64,000 nt of DNA from Phascolarctos cinereus (GCF_002099425.1 NW_018344068.1:1966001-2030000); one strand, 5' to 3'. Shown: positions 1 to 27,513, counted from the stretch's first letter. The notes: generated from the letters alone by a model not told the origin. Made by a program: numbers and translations.

Positions 1-795
1 TACCACATATCCAGTTAGTTGCCAAATCTTATCATTTCTCTCTCCAGTGTTTCTCACTCTCCACTTACACAGCTACCACCCTAGTTCATCACCTCTTGCC
101 TGGCCTATTCTAATAGCTTCCTGATTGTTCTCTCTGTGTTGGGCTTCTCCTGACTCCAGTCCATCCTTCACATGGTCACTAAAGAGATATTTTCTAAAGT
201 GCAGATCTGATCATGTTACCTGAATTCCCACCCCACACCCCTAATCAATAAATTCTAGTGGCTCCCTTTTATCTCTAGGATCACATATCCACTCCCCTGT
301 TGAGCATTTAGAGCTCTTCATGATCTGGCTGGCTCTCTTGCTCTTGCTCTGTCTCATTCTCTCTTTCCCATATATATTACTCCTTTCCATGTACTCTGTG
401 GTTCAGCCATACTGTGGTTCTGCCTACTTGTTGTCCCTCACACAGAACATGTTATCTCTCATCTCTTTGTCTTTTCACTGGCCTTTTACCTGCTTACAAT
501 TCTTTCCTCCTTCTCCTCTACGTCTCAAGAGTCCCTGATTTTCTTCAGGACTAAGTTGAAGTACCTCTTTATGCAGGAGGCTATTCCTGGCACAGGCCTG
601 TCCCTCCTCCCAGCTGCTAGTGCCTTTCCATTGAAGGTCATCTTCTGTCTACTTGGAAGAGGGCTTGTATATACTTACATGTATTTTCTCCTCCCACAGA
701 GTGTATGCTCCTTGAGGCCAAGGACTGCTTGCTTTTTGTCTTTGTATCTCTAGCACCTAAATCTTAATTAGATAAATAAATGCTTGTTGATTCAG
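1..795 (+). repeat. L2 LINE 3' region
   Basis: It reads as the end of a CR1-clade L2 in sense: CATCACCTCTTGCCTGGCCT, then a decayed ORF2 end, then TATGCTCCTTGAGGCCAAGG and a terminal AATAAATGCTTGTTGATTCA. Reading frames here are shadows of the LINE. Confidence 0.85.
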
Positions 796-984
796 TGCTT
801 ATTTATGAATATATAATTTTAATTAATAGTAATTCACAATTATGTTCTCTTTCAGCTTTACAAAATATTTTCTTTTACAACAGAATATATACAGAGTAAA
901 TATGAAGTAATTTGGTAGGAGAGAACTAACAGCTGAGGCAATCAAAAAAGCCCTCTTGTTGAGGGATGACAACTGAACTGTGCT

Positions 985-1480
985 TTTTTTTTCCCCCTTA
1001 AATAGTATTTTATTTTTTCCAATTACATATAAAGACAATTTTTAACATTAATTTTTATCAGATTTTGAATTCCAAATTTTTCTCCCTCCCTTCTTCTCCT
1101 TCCTTTTCCCTAAGACAGTAAACAATTTGATATAGGTTATTTATGTGCAGTCATGTAAAGCACATTTCCATATTAGTCATGTTGTGAAAGAAGAAACAGA
1201 ACAAAAAGGAAAACCATGAAAAAATAAAGAAAATGAAAATAATGTTCTTTGATCTGCATTCAGACTCTATCAATTCTTTTTTCTGGATGTGGATAACATT
1301 TTCTATCATGAGTCGTTTGGAATTGTTTTGGATCATTGTATTGCCAAGAAGAGATAAGTCAGTTGATTATCACTCGATGTTGCTGTTACTGTGTACAATG
1401 TTCTCCTGGTTCTGTTCGCTTCACTCAGCCTCAGTTCATGTAAGCCTTTTCAGGTTTTTCTGAAGTCCGCCTGCTGAGCT
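985..1480 (-). repeat. L1 3' end, antisense
   Basis: On the - strand this is the end of L1 ORF2 plus the marsupial L1 3' UTR. It opens with a T-rich tract and CCAATTACATATAAAGACA, passes through TGATATAGGTTAT, and continues into the conserved CTCCTGGTTCTGTTCGCTTC segment. It is paralogous to 17098-17285 and 45164-45638. Confidence 0.8.
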
Positions 1481-1499
1481 GTGGTTTTGAGGAAGCTCA

Positions 1500-1765
1500 G
1501 ATTCTTCAGAGCAGAGGTGAGGAGCAAGACCATTCTAGGCATGGGGATGGCTTGTATAAAGGCACAGGGTGAGGAGATAGAAGGTACTATACAACAAGGA
1601 AGCCAGTTTGGCTGGAACATTGAGGGCCTGAAGGGAAGTGTGCAATTAGTCTGGAAAGCCAGATTGTGAAGAGCTTTATATCCCAGGTAGACCAGTTTGT
1701 ATTTATCCTAGAGGCCATAGGGAACAACTGAAGCTTCATGAGCAGGAGAGTGACAGGATTATGCT
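1500..1765 (-). repeat. L2-like fragment, antisense
   Basis: Antisense phrases such as GACCATTCTAGGCATGGGGA, GAAGGCCAGTTTGGCTGGA and ATAGGGAACAACTGAAGC match the same L2 stretch seen better preserved at 32.6-33.4 kb. Confidence 0.6.
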
Positions 1766-1774
1766 TTAGGATCA

Positions 1775-1910
1775 CAGTTTTATAGATGAAGATACTGAGT
1801 CTCAGAGATGTTAAATAACTTACTAATCAATGGGAGAGTAAGTAACTTACCAGTCAATGGGATTCAAACCCAAGTCTTCCAAATCAAAGTCCACTGCTAT
1901 TTCCACTTTA
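1775..1910 (+). repeat. MIR-like SINE fragment
   Basis: Diverged core sequence (ATAGATGAAGATACTGAGTC, GATTCAAACCCAAGTCTTCC), typical of the ancient tRNA-derived MIR group. Confidence 0.55.
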
Positions 1911-17536
<15,626 letters not shown>

Positions 17537-18900
17537 AGGGTGGAAATCAGCCAAATGTGCAAGCCTGAGCCAAAGCAAACGTTTTAACTTGCTGCTCTTG
17601 GGCCAGAGGCAGCTTGAAGCCAACAACTGCTGGCTCAGTGCTGCCTGAACTCCTTTGGTGAAGAAACTGAGACTTTAGCAGGGACAGGAGCAAGGTTTAA
17701 AGCAGGGAGACCTTGTGGGACCTCTTTTCGTTTTTCTCTTCCCATCTGAGCACTTAGGTAGTATTGACTGGTTGGCGGGAGGGGATGTGGGTTTTAATGA
17801 AGTGTTCCATCCTTGATTACATTAGTTCCTCCTGGGCAGGCCAAGGATCAGCAGCTATTTTCAAAGAAAGGTCAGCGTGCTGGGTGCCTCAAGCATAAGA
17901 TGATGATGTCCCTGTACGGTGGTGTCCATTTGGACCCCATCACGTCTCTCTCCTCTGTCCTACGTGGTCCTTTGTTATAAGCTTAGTTTCTAAGGGTAAG
18001 TTTTGTTGTCCATGAGCAGTTGCTGCTGTCAGTCATGACTGTGGTGGGCATGTGTGTTCAGTGTGGGCTGCCTTCCCACTCTACTTAACAGAGTATGTCA
18101 TTGAACATCTCAGAAGCTGGTGACCAGCATTCAGACTATGTGCTGACAAACATACGGCTTCCTCTCCCCAGGTATGGTAGAAAGTACTTCTCTTTTATAT
18201 CAGTTCATGTGTTCTTGCTGAAAAACTGACCTTTCCCTTCCCTGAAGCACTCAGGATGGCAGTAGGTATAGTGAGGGGATAAACCTCTGCTCCATTGCTA
18301 GAAAGAGATGGCTGCTATAGGACTATTCAGTTTCTCCTTTCACTGTTTTCCTTTTTTCTGAGACTCTCTTCTGATTCAGTTACCACAGTCTATAATTTGT
18401 GCCACACACTGTTATCCTAATGGACATCAACTCCTCTTAATGTTAATAAGTGACTCAAGCCTCCAGTTGTCACCATGGCTCTCTAATATTTTCCCTCTTA
18501 CAGGTGTGTTTGGAATCTTCTATGTTCCTCCTCCCCACATCTATATATACATATATATTTTTACAGAAGTCTTTGTTCTCTTCATTTCAAAGATTGTACT
18601 AAAAACATTGTGCAAGATCGATCTTTCCACTTGTCAGAGATTTAAAGGTAATAGGCACCAAATGGAACTTCAAATTCATATTTTTACTATAAGCAGAGCT
18701 ATAAATTTTGGTTCTCTCCCTGGATACCACCTCCTTTTCATGTTGCCACAGGATTCTGAAATCCTGACTCTCACTTCTATTTGAGTAAAATTTCTCTTTG
18801 GAGGATGGAACAGAGAGAACGTCCTTTAAGGATTTTCTGCTCTCTATAATTATAATCTCTTTGGTTAGCTTATATGGTCAGACCTAAAAATATCTCATTT

Positions 18901-18904
<4 letters not shown>

Positions 18905-18951
<47 letters not shown>

Positions 18952-18952
18952 T
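18905..18952. repeat. (TG)n microsatellite
   Basis: About 23 uninterrupted TG units in the probable PIGQ 3' UTR. Confidence 0.95.
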
Positions 18953-19284
18953 GTGTTTCCTGCTAAAATAACATTTCCAAGGGCTTTCCAGAAGGGTTTC
19001 ATCTGAGATGCCCTAAAACAGTCATTTGTAAACTCAACAATTTTGGGAGATCAAAGCCACCACCATGCCTACATTGGTCATGACCCATCCAGCCCTAGAA
19101 AACCCACTTAAGATCCACTTAATGGGAGGCTCAGGGGAAATGGCCTAAATCTCTTGCTGATCCAATTAAGCAGAATTTTCTCCAGTTGCTAACATTTCAT
19201 GGAGATATTAATTTTCAGAATGAGCCACCATGGGGGCCTGGATGATGCAAGTACCTTTTGAAGCCAGGCTTCTCTATATGGACG

Positions 19285-19290
19285 AATAAA
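19285..19290 (+). terminator. Candidate PIGQ polyadenylation signal
   Basis: AATAAA lies about 1.75 kb after the PIGQ stop and has a G/T-rich element some 35 bases downstream. It is the first canonical hexamer noticed on the + strand after the stop. Confidence 0.45.
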
Positions 19291-19564
19291 GACAGGTTCC
19301 ACAGATGACAAACCCACTTCTGTTTGTATTCTGAGTTTACACACACAATGAGCGCTTTACCATTTATCTCCACTGATATGAACTATAGTACTTCTATTGA
19401 AATAACTCTTGGATTCCTAGTTAGGATCCTCTAGTCCCTTGTTCCTAACCTTGCATTTACATCTCTGGAGAATCTGAAATAGTTTTTATAGACATCAAGA
19501 TTGATCATTATATTCTACTGACTTCTTAGGAGGAGATAATTGTCTCCTTAAAAGATATGAACTA

Positions 19565-19700
19565 GTTAGACTGTAAGCTCCTTGAGGAGAGGAACCATGT
19601 CTTAATTTATCTTGACTATGTCAGTGCCTACTAAACTGTCAATCTTAATTAAGCTTGTCGGTGAAGTTAGCATTTGATAAATGTTTGTCTCCTTTGAAAG
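19565..19700 (+). repeat. L2 3' tail
   Basis: TTAGACTGTAAGCTCCTTGA through TTGATAAATGTTTGTCTCC. Confidence 0.7.
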
Positions 19701-19834
19701 TCAGACAAAGGAGTTAGCAGAATTGGTTTCATCACATTTATAATGGCAATTAGAAACATAACTAATAGGACCCTTGGTCATCTTTTAGTACTCATGAGCA
19801 TAAGCAAAGCCCACCATATAAATAATTGCAGCTT

Positions 19835-19965
19835 ATGCATCAGCGTCCGTTGTAGAGAATGAAGACACTGAGAAATTCTACAAAGAAGTAGATGAGATCC
19901 TCCAAACCAAGCCAGTACTTTGATACTTAGTGACTTCAGTTAGAAAGATGAGAAGGATGAAAATA
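19835..19965 (+). repeat. RTE LINE fragment, endonuclease region
   Basis: GCATCAGCGTCCGTTGTAGA, AAATTCTACAAAGAAGTAGA and TTAGTGACTTCAG resemble the endonuclease part of RTE. It runs directly into an L1 fragment. Confidence 0.5.
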
Positions 19966-20795
19966 TATGTTGGAAAACATGATGCATGTTTCTGAACAGA
20001 TAAGTGGTCAAACGACATGCAGTTTTCAAAAGAGCAGTCAACAACTATATGAAAATCAGTAATAAGAGAAAGACAAGTTAAAACAACTCTGAAGTTTCAC
20101 CTCATACCAATTAAGTAATCAAATGTTTTAAAAGAGTAAATTTTGGAGGAACTGTGGGGGGGAAGCATACCAGTAAACTATTGTTAGAACTATGAATTGG
20201 TCCAACCATTCTGAAAAACAACCTGATATATTATGCAGCTTACACTGTTCATACCCTTAGACTCATGTATCTTACCACTTGATCTATGCTCCTAAAAGGT
20301 CCCATACCAAAATATTTATAGTAGCCCTTTTCATTGTAGCAATAAAATTGGAAACAAAGTGTGTGCCCATTGATTAGAGAATGGCTGAACAAATTGTGAT
20401 ATGTGAATGCAATATAATATTATTGCATTGTGAAAAATTCATAGAAATATGGGAGGACTTGTATGAATCAATGCAGAGTGAAGAAAGCAGAATCAGGAAA
20501 AAAAATTACACACAATGACTAATAATGTAAATGGAAACTGTAAAAGATATCAAAATTCAGATTAAATATAATGATCAATCTTGATTCCAGAGGATTGATG
20601 ATGAAAAACACTTTCCTTCTCTTAGTAGAGAGGTAATAGACTATGGGTACAAAATGTTACATACACCATCCTGTAGCTGTTGGATTGGAATTTTACTTAG
20701 CTGTTTTTCTTTATTATGAGAAAGGGTTTTATGGGAACGCTTACTGGAAAATTATTAGTATAAAAAAATCATCAATAAAACATTGAGAAATGACA
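19966..20795 (+). repeat. L1 ORF2 end and 3' region
   Basis: Old L1 in sense. GATAAGTGGTCAAACGACAT, TCCAACCATTCTGAAAAACA, CAAAATATTTATAGTAGCCC and GAGAATGGCTGAACAAATTG follow the order of the L1 ORF2 terminus. Many substitutions suggest an old insertion. Confidence 0.75.
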
Positions 20796-20844
20796 GGTTT
20801 GAAAAACCATAAAGGCCAAAGGTCAGAAGCGTAATACTTTTATG

Positions 20845-21290
20845 TTAATAAATCAGTAAACATTTATTAAGTGCCTGCTGTGTGTGAGATGCAAGTCCCC
20901 CCCCCCCATGAGAAGGCAGTGATCCAGGAGGGATGAATGAAACTATGAGCTATGCTTTGCAAGGGGTAGTTACCCAAGATGGACAGGTCATAGTGGAGAG
21001 TTCTGACAAAAGATCATCTGCTGGAAAAGGAAATGGCAAACCACTCCAAGAAGAACCCCATGGACAGTATTAAAGTGCACAACATCAGAAGATGAGCCTC
21101 TCAGGTCCAGGACCTGGTGTGCTATGGTTCATGGGGTCACAAAGAGGCAGACTGGCTGAATAACAACCTGCCAGGCACTGTACTAAGTGCTAGGGATACA
21201 AAGAAAGATGTGAGACAGTCATTGACCTCAAGGAGATGACCATCTAATGTGGAAAGACAATGCATAAAAAAAAAACCTGAGAAGTGGGAG
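20845..21290 (-). repeat. L2 3' tail split by an RTE-derived element
   Basis: AAACATTTATTAAGTGCCTGC ends near 20892 and the tail resumes at about 21172 with GCCAGGCACTGTACTAAGTG and AGGGATACAAAGAAAGATG. It is one L2 tail interrupted by the short RTE element. Confidence 0.75.
20893..21171 (+). mobile_element. Short RTE-derived element: 5' UTR joined to 3' end
   Basis: The left part matches the BovB-type 5' region (GAGAAGGCAGTGATCCAGG, GGACAGGTCATAGTGGAGAG, GGAAATGGCAAACCACTCC, ACCCCATGGACAGTATTAAA, GAAGATGAGCC). It jumps straight into the RTE 3' end (GACCTGGTGTGCTATGGTTC, ATGGGGTCACAAAGAGGCAG). The whole coding region is missing, so this is either an internal deletion derivative or a non-autonomous RTE family. 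Confidence 0.7.
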
Positions 21291-21654
21291 TTGGGGGGGG
21301 GGAAGAGATAGGGGAGAAGGTGACCTAGCATAATGAAGTCTTGGAGCCAGAGTGGAAAGTGGTCTGAGGATGTGAGTTTTACAGTTGATTTTTATATTGC
21401 AGAGCAATGGATTCCCTAATGCTCATGAGGTCCAGAAAAGGGGACAGATGGAAATGACGACGTGAATTCTCTGGGTGCCCTCTTTAAATGGGGGAGGACC
21501 TGAGAGGAACTCTCCAATGTCCTCTCCAATCAGAGAGAGGGAGGGGCCCCAGGGGCAGGTAGTGCTGAGGAGGTGTGATTTTTCAGAGTTGATTTTATCT
21601 TGCAAAATGCCATGAATACTGTCCCCAAGAAAGGAGGGAGGGAAGGAAAGGAAA

Positions 21655-21775
21655 GGATTTATTAAGCACCTGTGTGCCAAACACTGTGTCAAGTCCTTTG
21701 TAAATATTATCTAATTCAGTCTTCACAACAACTCCAAGAGGTAGGTAAGGTATTAGATAAGGCAAGCACTGAACC
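21655..21775 (+). repeat. MIR3-like fragment
   Basis: TTATTAAGCACCTGTGTGCC, ATTATCTAATTCAGTCTTCA and CAACTCCAAGAGGTAGGTA are the classic MIR/MIR3 order. Confidence 0.6.
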
Positions 21776-22399
21776 ATATAACAAAATTTGATTCACTGTA
21801 TTTTAACAGACTGGGTATAGATTTGGGAGTCAAATCAGAAGTAGTTCTCTTCTCATCCAGTCATGCAGTCAGACACTGACTAGAAGGAGAAACAGGCAAA
21901 ATAACATCAAATTAGAAGAAAAGATAAAGGGAAAATGACAGCTATAAATCTGACCTATTCAAATCACTGATGTTGCAAAAAAGGGAAATGGAAAAATGTA
22001 AATGTTATGACTTGATTATAATTTCCTGCAAAAACTTATCTGATTTAAAACAGTTACCACAACCGGGAGGCCAAAAGAGCCACAAAACTACTTTAACCAA
22101 TAACATGATCTCTTTGGCACAGTGCCTTGTGTTTAATAAATGCTTTTTCACTAAGTTACTCCTTGACACGTGTAAAAACGTGGAGCCAAAAGCAATATCA
22201 ATTTAGAATATAAACTCTTTTGTTAGAATACTACAAAAGATGGTGGAAAATTATAAACAGTATTACTGTGTCCTCTGCTCAGAATTTATTAGGAGGAGGT
22301 AAGCAGGCAAGCTTGACTTATAAAATTGTATAGTGTTTTTTAATTGAGTTCAAGCTTCTTCCTGAAACAAATACCTATATTTTAAAATAATATTTTTTT

Positions 22400-24295
22400 T
22401 TCTAGTGGAGCTGTATGACTTTAACTCATAGAATGCCATAATCACTGAAGAAGTGAAGTTAAAATTAAAGGACATTGGAGAAATACATGGTGGTCATGGG
22501 CAGACCACACACCAAGAATTCCACAGGATAAACATAAAGCCATCACAGAAATACATGACTGGAAAAGAAAGTGGGCCAAATGTGAGTGAGGGATAACTAA
22601 TAGATGGCCTGTATGCTTCCATACTACATCAAAGAGATCTAGAAAAAGCCGCTAGCATCCCCTATAGAGAATTTATAGAAGGATGTGTCCTAAAACAGGA
22701 TGAAAAGGCATAGATTGGTTATGATCATCATCACTGGGGGAAGTACCTACAGCAGGGAGATCACACCTGTATCAAAATACCCAAGAGTCACCTCATATGA
22801 CAACAAAAAGTGATGACAATGAGGACAAGTGAGGTCAGCATCCTCAGTGCAGAGCTCATTAATGAAACAGGCAGGAGGCCAGCAAATAGATGGAAAATAG
22901 AACACATTTTTCAAAATTTCCATAATCTATTTTTATAACCGGTGACAGAGGAATCATCATACGTAAATCCTAGTGCCTCAGTCCCCGATGTTAAGAAGAT
23001 AGTCGTGCAGAGCAACACTAGACCAGATTGTGAATATATTCAAGAAATCTAATAGTAAAGCAACCATGAAAGCACTGAAGGATTGTTTAATAAGATAGCC
23101 TAGGTAGGGGAACATACCAAAACAATGGAAAAAACAAACAAACATGGACTGCATTATTATCCAAAAAGATGATTAAGACCATTAATAACTAGCAAGCTAC
23201 ATGTATACTTTCTCATCTTTCTACAATCTTTAATGGACTGTTCTATGCATATATAAAGAATATCTTTGTTGAATATTATAAGGGTATAGACAAATTTTCA
23301 CAAATGTTTCTGTAAGGCAGACAATCATCTGTCAGTTCTATTGAATAAAAGGTGCAGAGAATGCAAGATCGTATTTCAGATTTTTTGTTGTTTCAGAAAA
23401 GCATTTGACTTGATAGATCAATAAGGGGACTCATTCATGTGCATGTTAAAATCATGCAAAAACCCTTAATAAATGCAACTACAAAGATAACTTCAATAAC
23501 ATCATTAAGATCAAGAGTGACACAAATGGAGAAATAAATGCTTGGCAAAGGCATTTGCCACTGCACAGAAGGTGTATTGTGCAAGGTCCAATAAATGGAA
23601 GAGAATTTTCCCCTTTAGTTAGTGAGATATTCCTCTTTGCAAATCATATTATAATCCAGATCATTACCTCATCAGTGAGACCCATGCTTTCCCAAAAGAG
23701 ACTGCCTCAGAAATTCATATAGGAAAAACTAAATGGGTCAAAATTCCCATTGTCTTGACTATGATATATAGTTAGGTGACTAGACCATTAAGTTGGTGGG
23801 TGTGTGTGTGTGTGTGTGTGTGTGTATCTGCAACATGGATTGCAGATGGATAGTAAATTGGCTCAAAATTGAATGGGAGTACAAAGACAGCATATTGGAC
23901 AGGAAGAAGAGAACAGGATGGATTGCTTTTGGGGAATTTTGCAGTTCTTTTAATGATCCCAAGCTACTCCACAGCATAAACACTATTTTCTTACATAAAT
24001 GTTTTCCCTGTGATACAATGTCATTAATCATGGAACACCAAAATGTTAAAAGAGTCGAAGTTGCAGATGACCCAAAAGACGGTGGACACAAGTAGGCTGC
24101 TGCATTTGTGCCCTGTGTGCAAGACATGGCATAAAAGATATATCACTGAGGAAATTCACGACTGGAGATGGAGTTGGGCTTGTCGTGGGATAGGATCAAG
24201 GGTGGTACCCAGAAAATGTAAAAAGACTGACAAAAAAACCTAGCATGTTGGGTGAATCCTTTGTGGAACATGTGTGGGAAAATATCGACAAGAAC
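22400..24295 (+). repeat. Heavily decayed LINE, RTE-like
   Basis: Scattered translated similarity to a non-LTR reverse transcriptase: a decayed block like FQKAFDSVDR near 23395-23425, and DRKKRTGWIAFGEF with DPKLL at 23895-23965. That pair resembles the RKKRAGWMAFGK...DPKLP region of RTE-type LINEs. A trace like HDWRWSWACRG lies near 24158-24190. There are many stops. A (GT)n run at 23798-23826 interrupts it. Family placement is inference. Confidence 0.5.
23798..23826. repeat. (GT)n microsatellite
   Basis: About 14 GT units inside the decayed LINE. Confidence 0.9.
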
Positions 24296-24329
24296 TGAAC
24301 AGATAAAAAGGCCACGAAGAGGTCAAAGT

Positions 24330-24500
24330 CTGCATCAGTGGTCCTTGGAAGCAGGGATCCTGGATTCTCTTTTGAGTCTGCAATAACCTGGGAGTAGATC
24401 ATTTTTCTCAGCCTCCATTGCTTCATTTGTAAAAAGAGCAAATGTGGAAATTGAGCTCCTTGGAAGCCCTTTGAGGTCTAGTAGGAAGCTTTAAGTATAA
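24330..24500 (+). repeat. MIR
   Basis: Mostly the 3' half of a MIR: CCTGGGAGTAGATCATTTTT, CTCAGCCTCCATTGCTTCAT, TTGTAAAAAGAGCAAATG and GAAGCCCTTTGAGGTCT. Confidence 0.5.
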
Positions 24501-25960
24501 GGACTTTTATTAATTTAATAGTATTAAAAGTTTATTTTGAAGAAAATACTGATCTTGCTTTGAGTTGCTCAGTCTCTTGCACCCTCCTGTACTCTTAACA
24601 GAGGCAGTCCTTTAGGTTCCTGCATCCTTCCAACTGCCCTAGCAGTTCCCATCGGATTCATTTGTTCCTTTTTAGTGTATGTGAAAAATGGTGAAAACAA
24701 CATGATCAGCTCTTGATGTCTCCATGCAAGAAAATTCCTCCCACATTCTCCTGTTGTTTTCCCACAATCCCGTGGATGCTGTTGAGAGCTTGATGTAAAA
24801 GCAAGGTTACTCTTTTGACTAGTGAAATTTTCCATTCTGCCAACTAAATGAATACCCCTGAGAAGGTGTACCCAGTGGGTTACCAGGCTCTAGAGTAGTC
24901 ACTTCTTTTGGTCACAATAGATGTAGGTGTTTGTTCAGAAAGGAAACACTTGTCAGCCCAGCCCTGGACCTTCTATCCTTCTAGGAGACTGGTCTCTTCT
25001 CTGTTGCCTCTCTTGTCTCGTGGGTATTGACAGTAGGAAAACCCCCACGCAAGAAGCTTGCTGTTCTAATTGCTCATATGTGTGGGAAGCATAGGTCACA
25101 TTTCGCTGCTTAGCATCAGAATGCTGTTGAGTCAGTACCCCACGGTGCATGATCTTATTCTGGAATGAGGGGAGAAACACTCCTTCAGTGTCCTTAGTTT
25201 CAGCTAGGGGGGAGGGGTTGGAGGGGAACACTTTCTAATTCCAAGTTCATCTTCCAAAATCATCTTGTCCATTGCCAAGTGCATGATGAACAGAGCCCCT
25301 ATAAAATGTAGGTGCTGTTTAGTCCATAAAGCTTTTTAAAATGACAATTAGCATATATCCAAAAGAAATGAGATTGAGCAAAAGAAATCAGAATAAGGAT
25401 AAGAACTTTGCTATAACTGTTATGTGCTACCCTCCTGGTACACTTGGGACTGACTTCCCACCTGGTGTTTTCTCAAGGAAGGATTCTGATTCCCCAGTTT
25501 CTGTCTGCCACAGTACCCCAACCCAAGCTTTGTATTCTTAGAAACTTAACTTTGTTGTTTCTCTATGAGGACCAAATTAACCATTGAGATGAACAAAATG
25601 GAGAGTGGTCATTGAGATGGGGGGAGTATTGGGGGAGCACTTTCTAATATGGGAAAGGGAGTCACTCCCCTGCTTTCCTACCTTTCATCAGAAACTAAGC
25701 ATGTCTCAGTCTTCTGAGAAGCCCACAGGTTGATCACTGTAACTCCCAGGTTTGGCCCCAGGAGGGAAAGAGGCATTTAGCATCACAAATGTCTTCTTCC
25801 GCAGACACGCCTAGCCAAGTTGTGGAACACAAAGAGTATTCTGGATTGCACTTGATGTCTTCATGGTTCACTGTGTTAACCAATCACCTTTTGATTTAAC
25901 CTTCTTTTCCTTACATGAGAATAAAGTTTTTGTAAATTGTTTTGGAGGGTGGTTATTTGT
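24501..25960. other. Repeat-poor intergenic block ending at a poly(A) site
   Basis: No recognised transposon and no credible protein. The right end carries the strong AATAAA at 25920, so part of this could be transcribed. Confidence 0.4.
25920..25925 (+). terminator. Strong polyadenylation-like site of unknown transcript
   Basis: AATAAA is followed by TTTTTGTAAATTGTTTTGG and more G/T-rich sequence, a textbook cleavage site layout. About 1.4 kb of repeat-free DNA lies upstream. It could end a long PIGQ UTR or a separate noncoding transcript. Confidence 0.4.
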
Positions 25961-26529
25961 GCTTTGCTGGTCTTGGTAAGAGAAAGGTAAGAGAAAGTAG
26001 TGAGTATGCCTCATACCATTTCTCCCCTACGCACCCCATAGCCCAGGACTGGCTGTCTGGAGATGAAGTAAGGAAGCTGTGGTCCTCAGACAGAAACAGT
26101 TCTCCATCTCATGTCCCTCCTCTCACCAGATATGGTAGCTGTTGGTGTCATGGATCACACCCTCTCCATCAGTGCATTTAATCCTGCTGTAATATGATCT
26201 GGGGTGTATCAAAGGGGAACTTTAGGTGCCTTCCCCTACTCTAGTAGGGAATGACCTCTTAGAAGCTTGAAACCCCTTTGTTCATAATTTCTTAAACCTT
26301 TCTCATTTAACATGTACCAAGAGCATTCTCTAAGAAGCATCCAGATACCAATACCCAAGCCGATAACTAGCCAGATATTTAATACATACCAGATACCTTC
26401 TTCAGACACTAAACAAATCTGCTCTAGCCCCTGGCTTTTCCCTGTCCCTTCCCTAGTTGGCCTGAATCCAGGTTTCCTGGGGAGGGAGAACTTGCATATT
26501 GTACATGAATTCTGGGAGACAGCTGGAAT

Positions 26530-26900
26530 TTATTGTTACTTTTTTTAAAGGCTGCTCAAAGTTTATTAGTTTCTGTTGAGTACAAAGTAAACAAGTTACT
26601 GAGGCTGCTGGAAAACACACAGGTGATTCAGATAGTAAAAAAAAAAAACCAATAACAGTTTTTTTTTACTCTTTTTTTGGTGTTTTGCTTTCATTTTCCT
26701 TTAAAAAACACACCTACACACAAAACACAACTACTTCTACACTTAAACAGCCTGTCTATTCTAAGGGAATAGGTGAGAGAGAGGTGTATGGGACAAGTGA
26801 AAGTTTCTCATGCAAGATGTAAGCTATGCTCCATAAATGTAGTAAGGCTTCAGCATGAGCTGGGCCTAAGTTTCACTTTCATTTCTGGGGAAGGGGGTTG
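26530..26900 (-). other. Possible processed 3' UTR copy, antisense
   Basis: Read on the - strand, the block ends AACTAATAAACTTTGAGCAG followed about 10 bases later by a short A tract (+ strand TTTTTTT at 26540). This is how a retrocopied mRNA 3' end looks. The source gene is not recognised and no coding part is seen. Confidence 0.3.
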
Positions 26901-27039
26901 TGCACCAGCTGCCTGCCCACCCCCCCTTGTTTTGTAACCACCCCCTCTGTTGTTTTGTGCCTTAACTTTACCAAATAAGGCAATCCTCTAGCTCCCAAGC
27001 TAGTTTTGAGTAAAATGTATCTCTTGGGTTCTAAATATA

Positions 27040-27284
27040 GACTGTGAGGTCTCTTGCCTCAATTATGAGGATAAAGAGATTGAGACAAACAGGTGGGGAG
27101 GGGGGCTTTTTGGAGTGGTTAGTCTGAGACTATGTATACCGCTTGCTGTGGTTTGTGCTTCACCTCTGCACCAGTCTGCCCTGGGTAGGAGACGCCCAAC
27201 CCCTGAGACTTGCTAGAATAAAACCTTCTGTTTTCTACCTGGAGATACCTCTGAGTTTTTATTTGGGTAAGTGGTCTCTATTCC
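27040..27284 (+). mobile_element. LTR-like fragment (R-U5 region)
   Basis: A TATA-like ATGTATACCG is followed by TGCACCAGTCTGCCCTGGG, GAATAAAACCTTCTGTTTTC and CTGAGTTTTTATTTGGGTAA with GGTCTCTATTCCA. This is the usual order of TATA, poly(A) signal and U5 in a gammaretrovirus-like LTR. The left boundary is uncertain and no duplication was found. It is an old fossil with no internal genes next to it. Confidence 0.45.
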
Positions 27285-27513
27285 ACTCAAAGGGAAGGAG
27301 GGGAAGGGAGGGGAAAATGGCCTCTGATGCCTAGCACACTTCAGAAGGGGGGGGCAGCGAGGAGAGTGCTGCTGCTCATGCAGAAGGCCCAGCACTGGTC
27401 TTGCTGGGCTCACTGACAGGCTGCTTCCTCATGGCCTCCCGAGCCAGGTTACAGGTGATCGTTCCGTGAGCAACCTGGGAAGTTCCAGAGTGCTTTGGGG
27501 ATTCCCATACAGT

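Larger units (their letters stand above)
17537..19310 (+). other. PIGQ: Probable PIGQ 3' untranslated region and flank
   Basis: About 1.75 kb of sequence after the stop contains no recognised transposable element. It is interrupted only by a short AT run near 18542 and a long TG run at 18905-18952. It ends near AATAAA at 19285-19290, which is followed by a T/G-rich stretch (CTGTTTGTATTCTG). The extent is inferred from repeat-free sequence plus the poly(A) signal; a longer UTR to the signal at 25920 is not excluded. Confidence 0.5.

Noticed and set aside
18905-18952. Possible CRISPR-like or tandem functional repeat
   Set aside because: It is a plain TG dinucleotide microsatellite. No spacer-repeat structure is present anywhere in the window.
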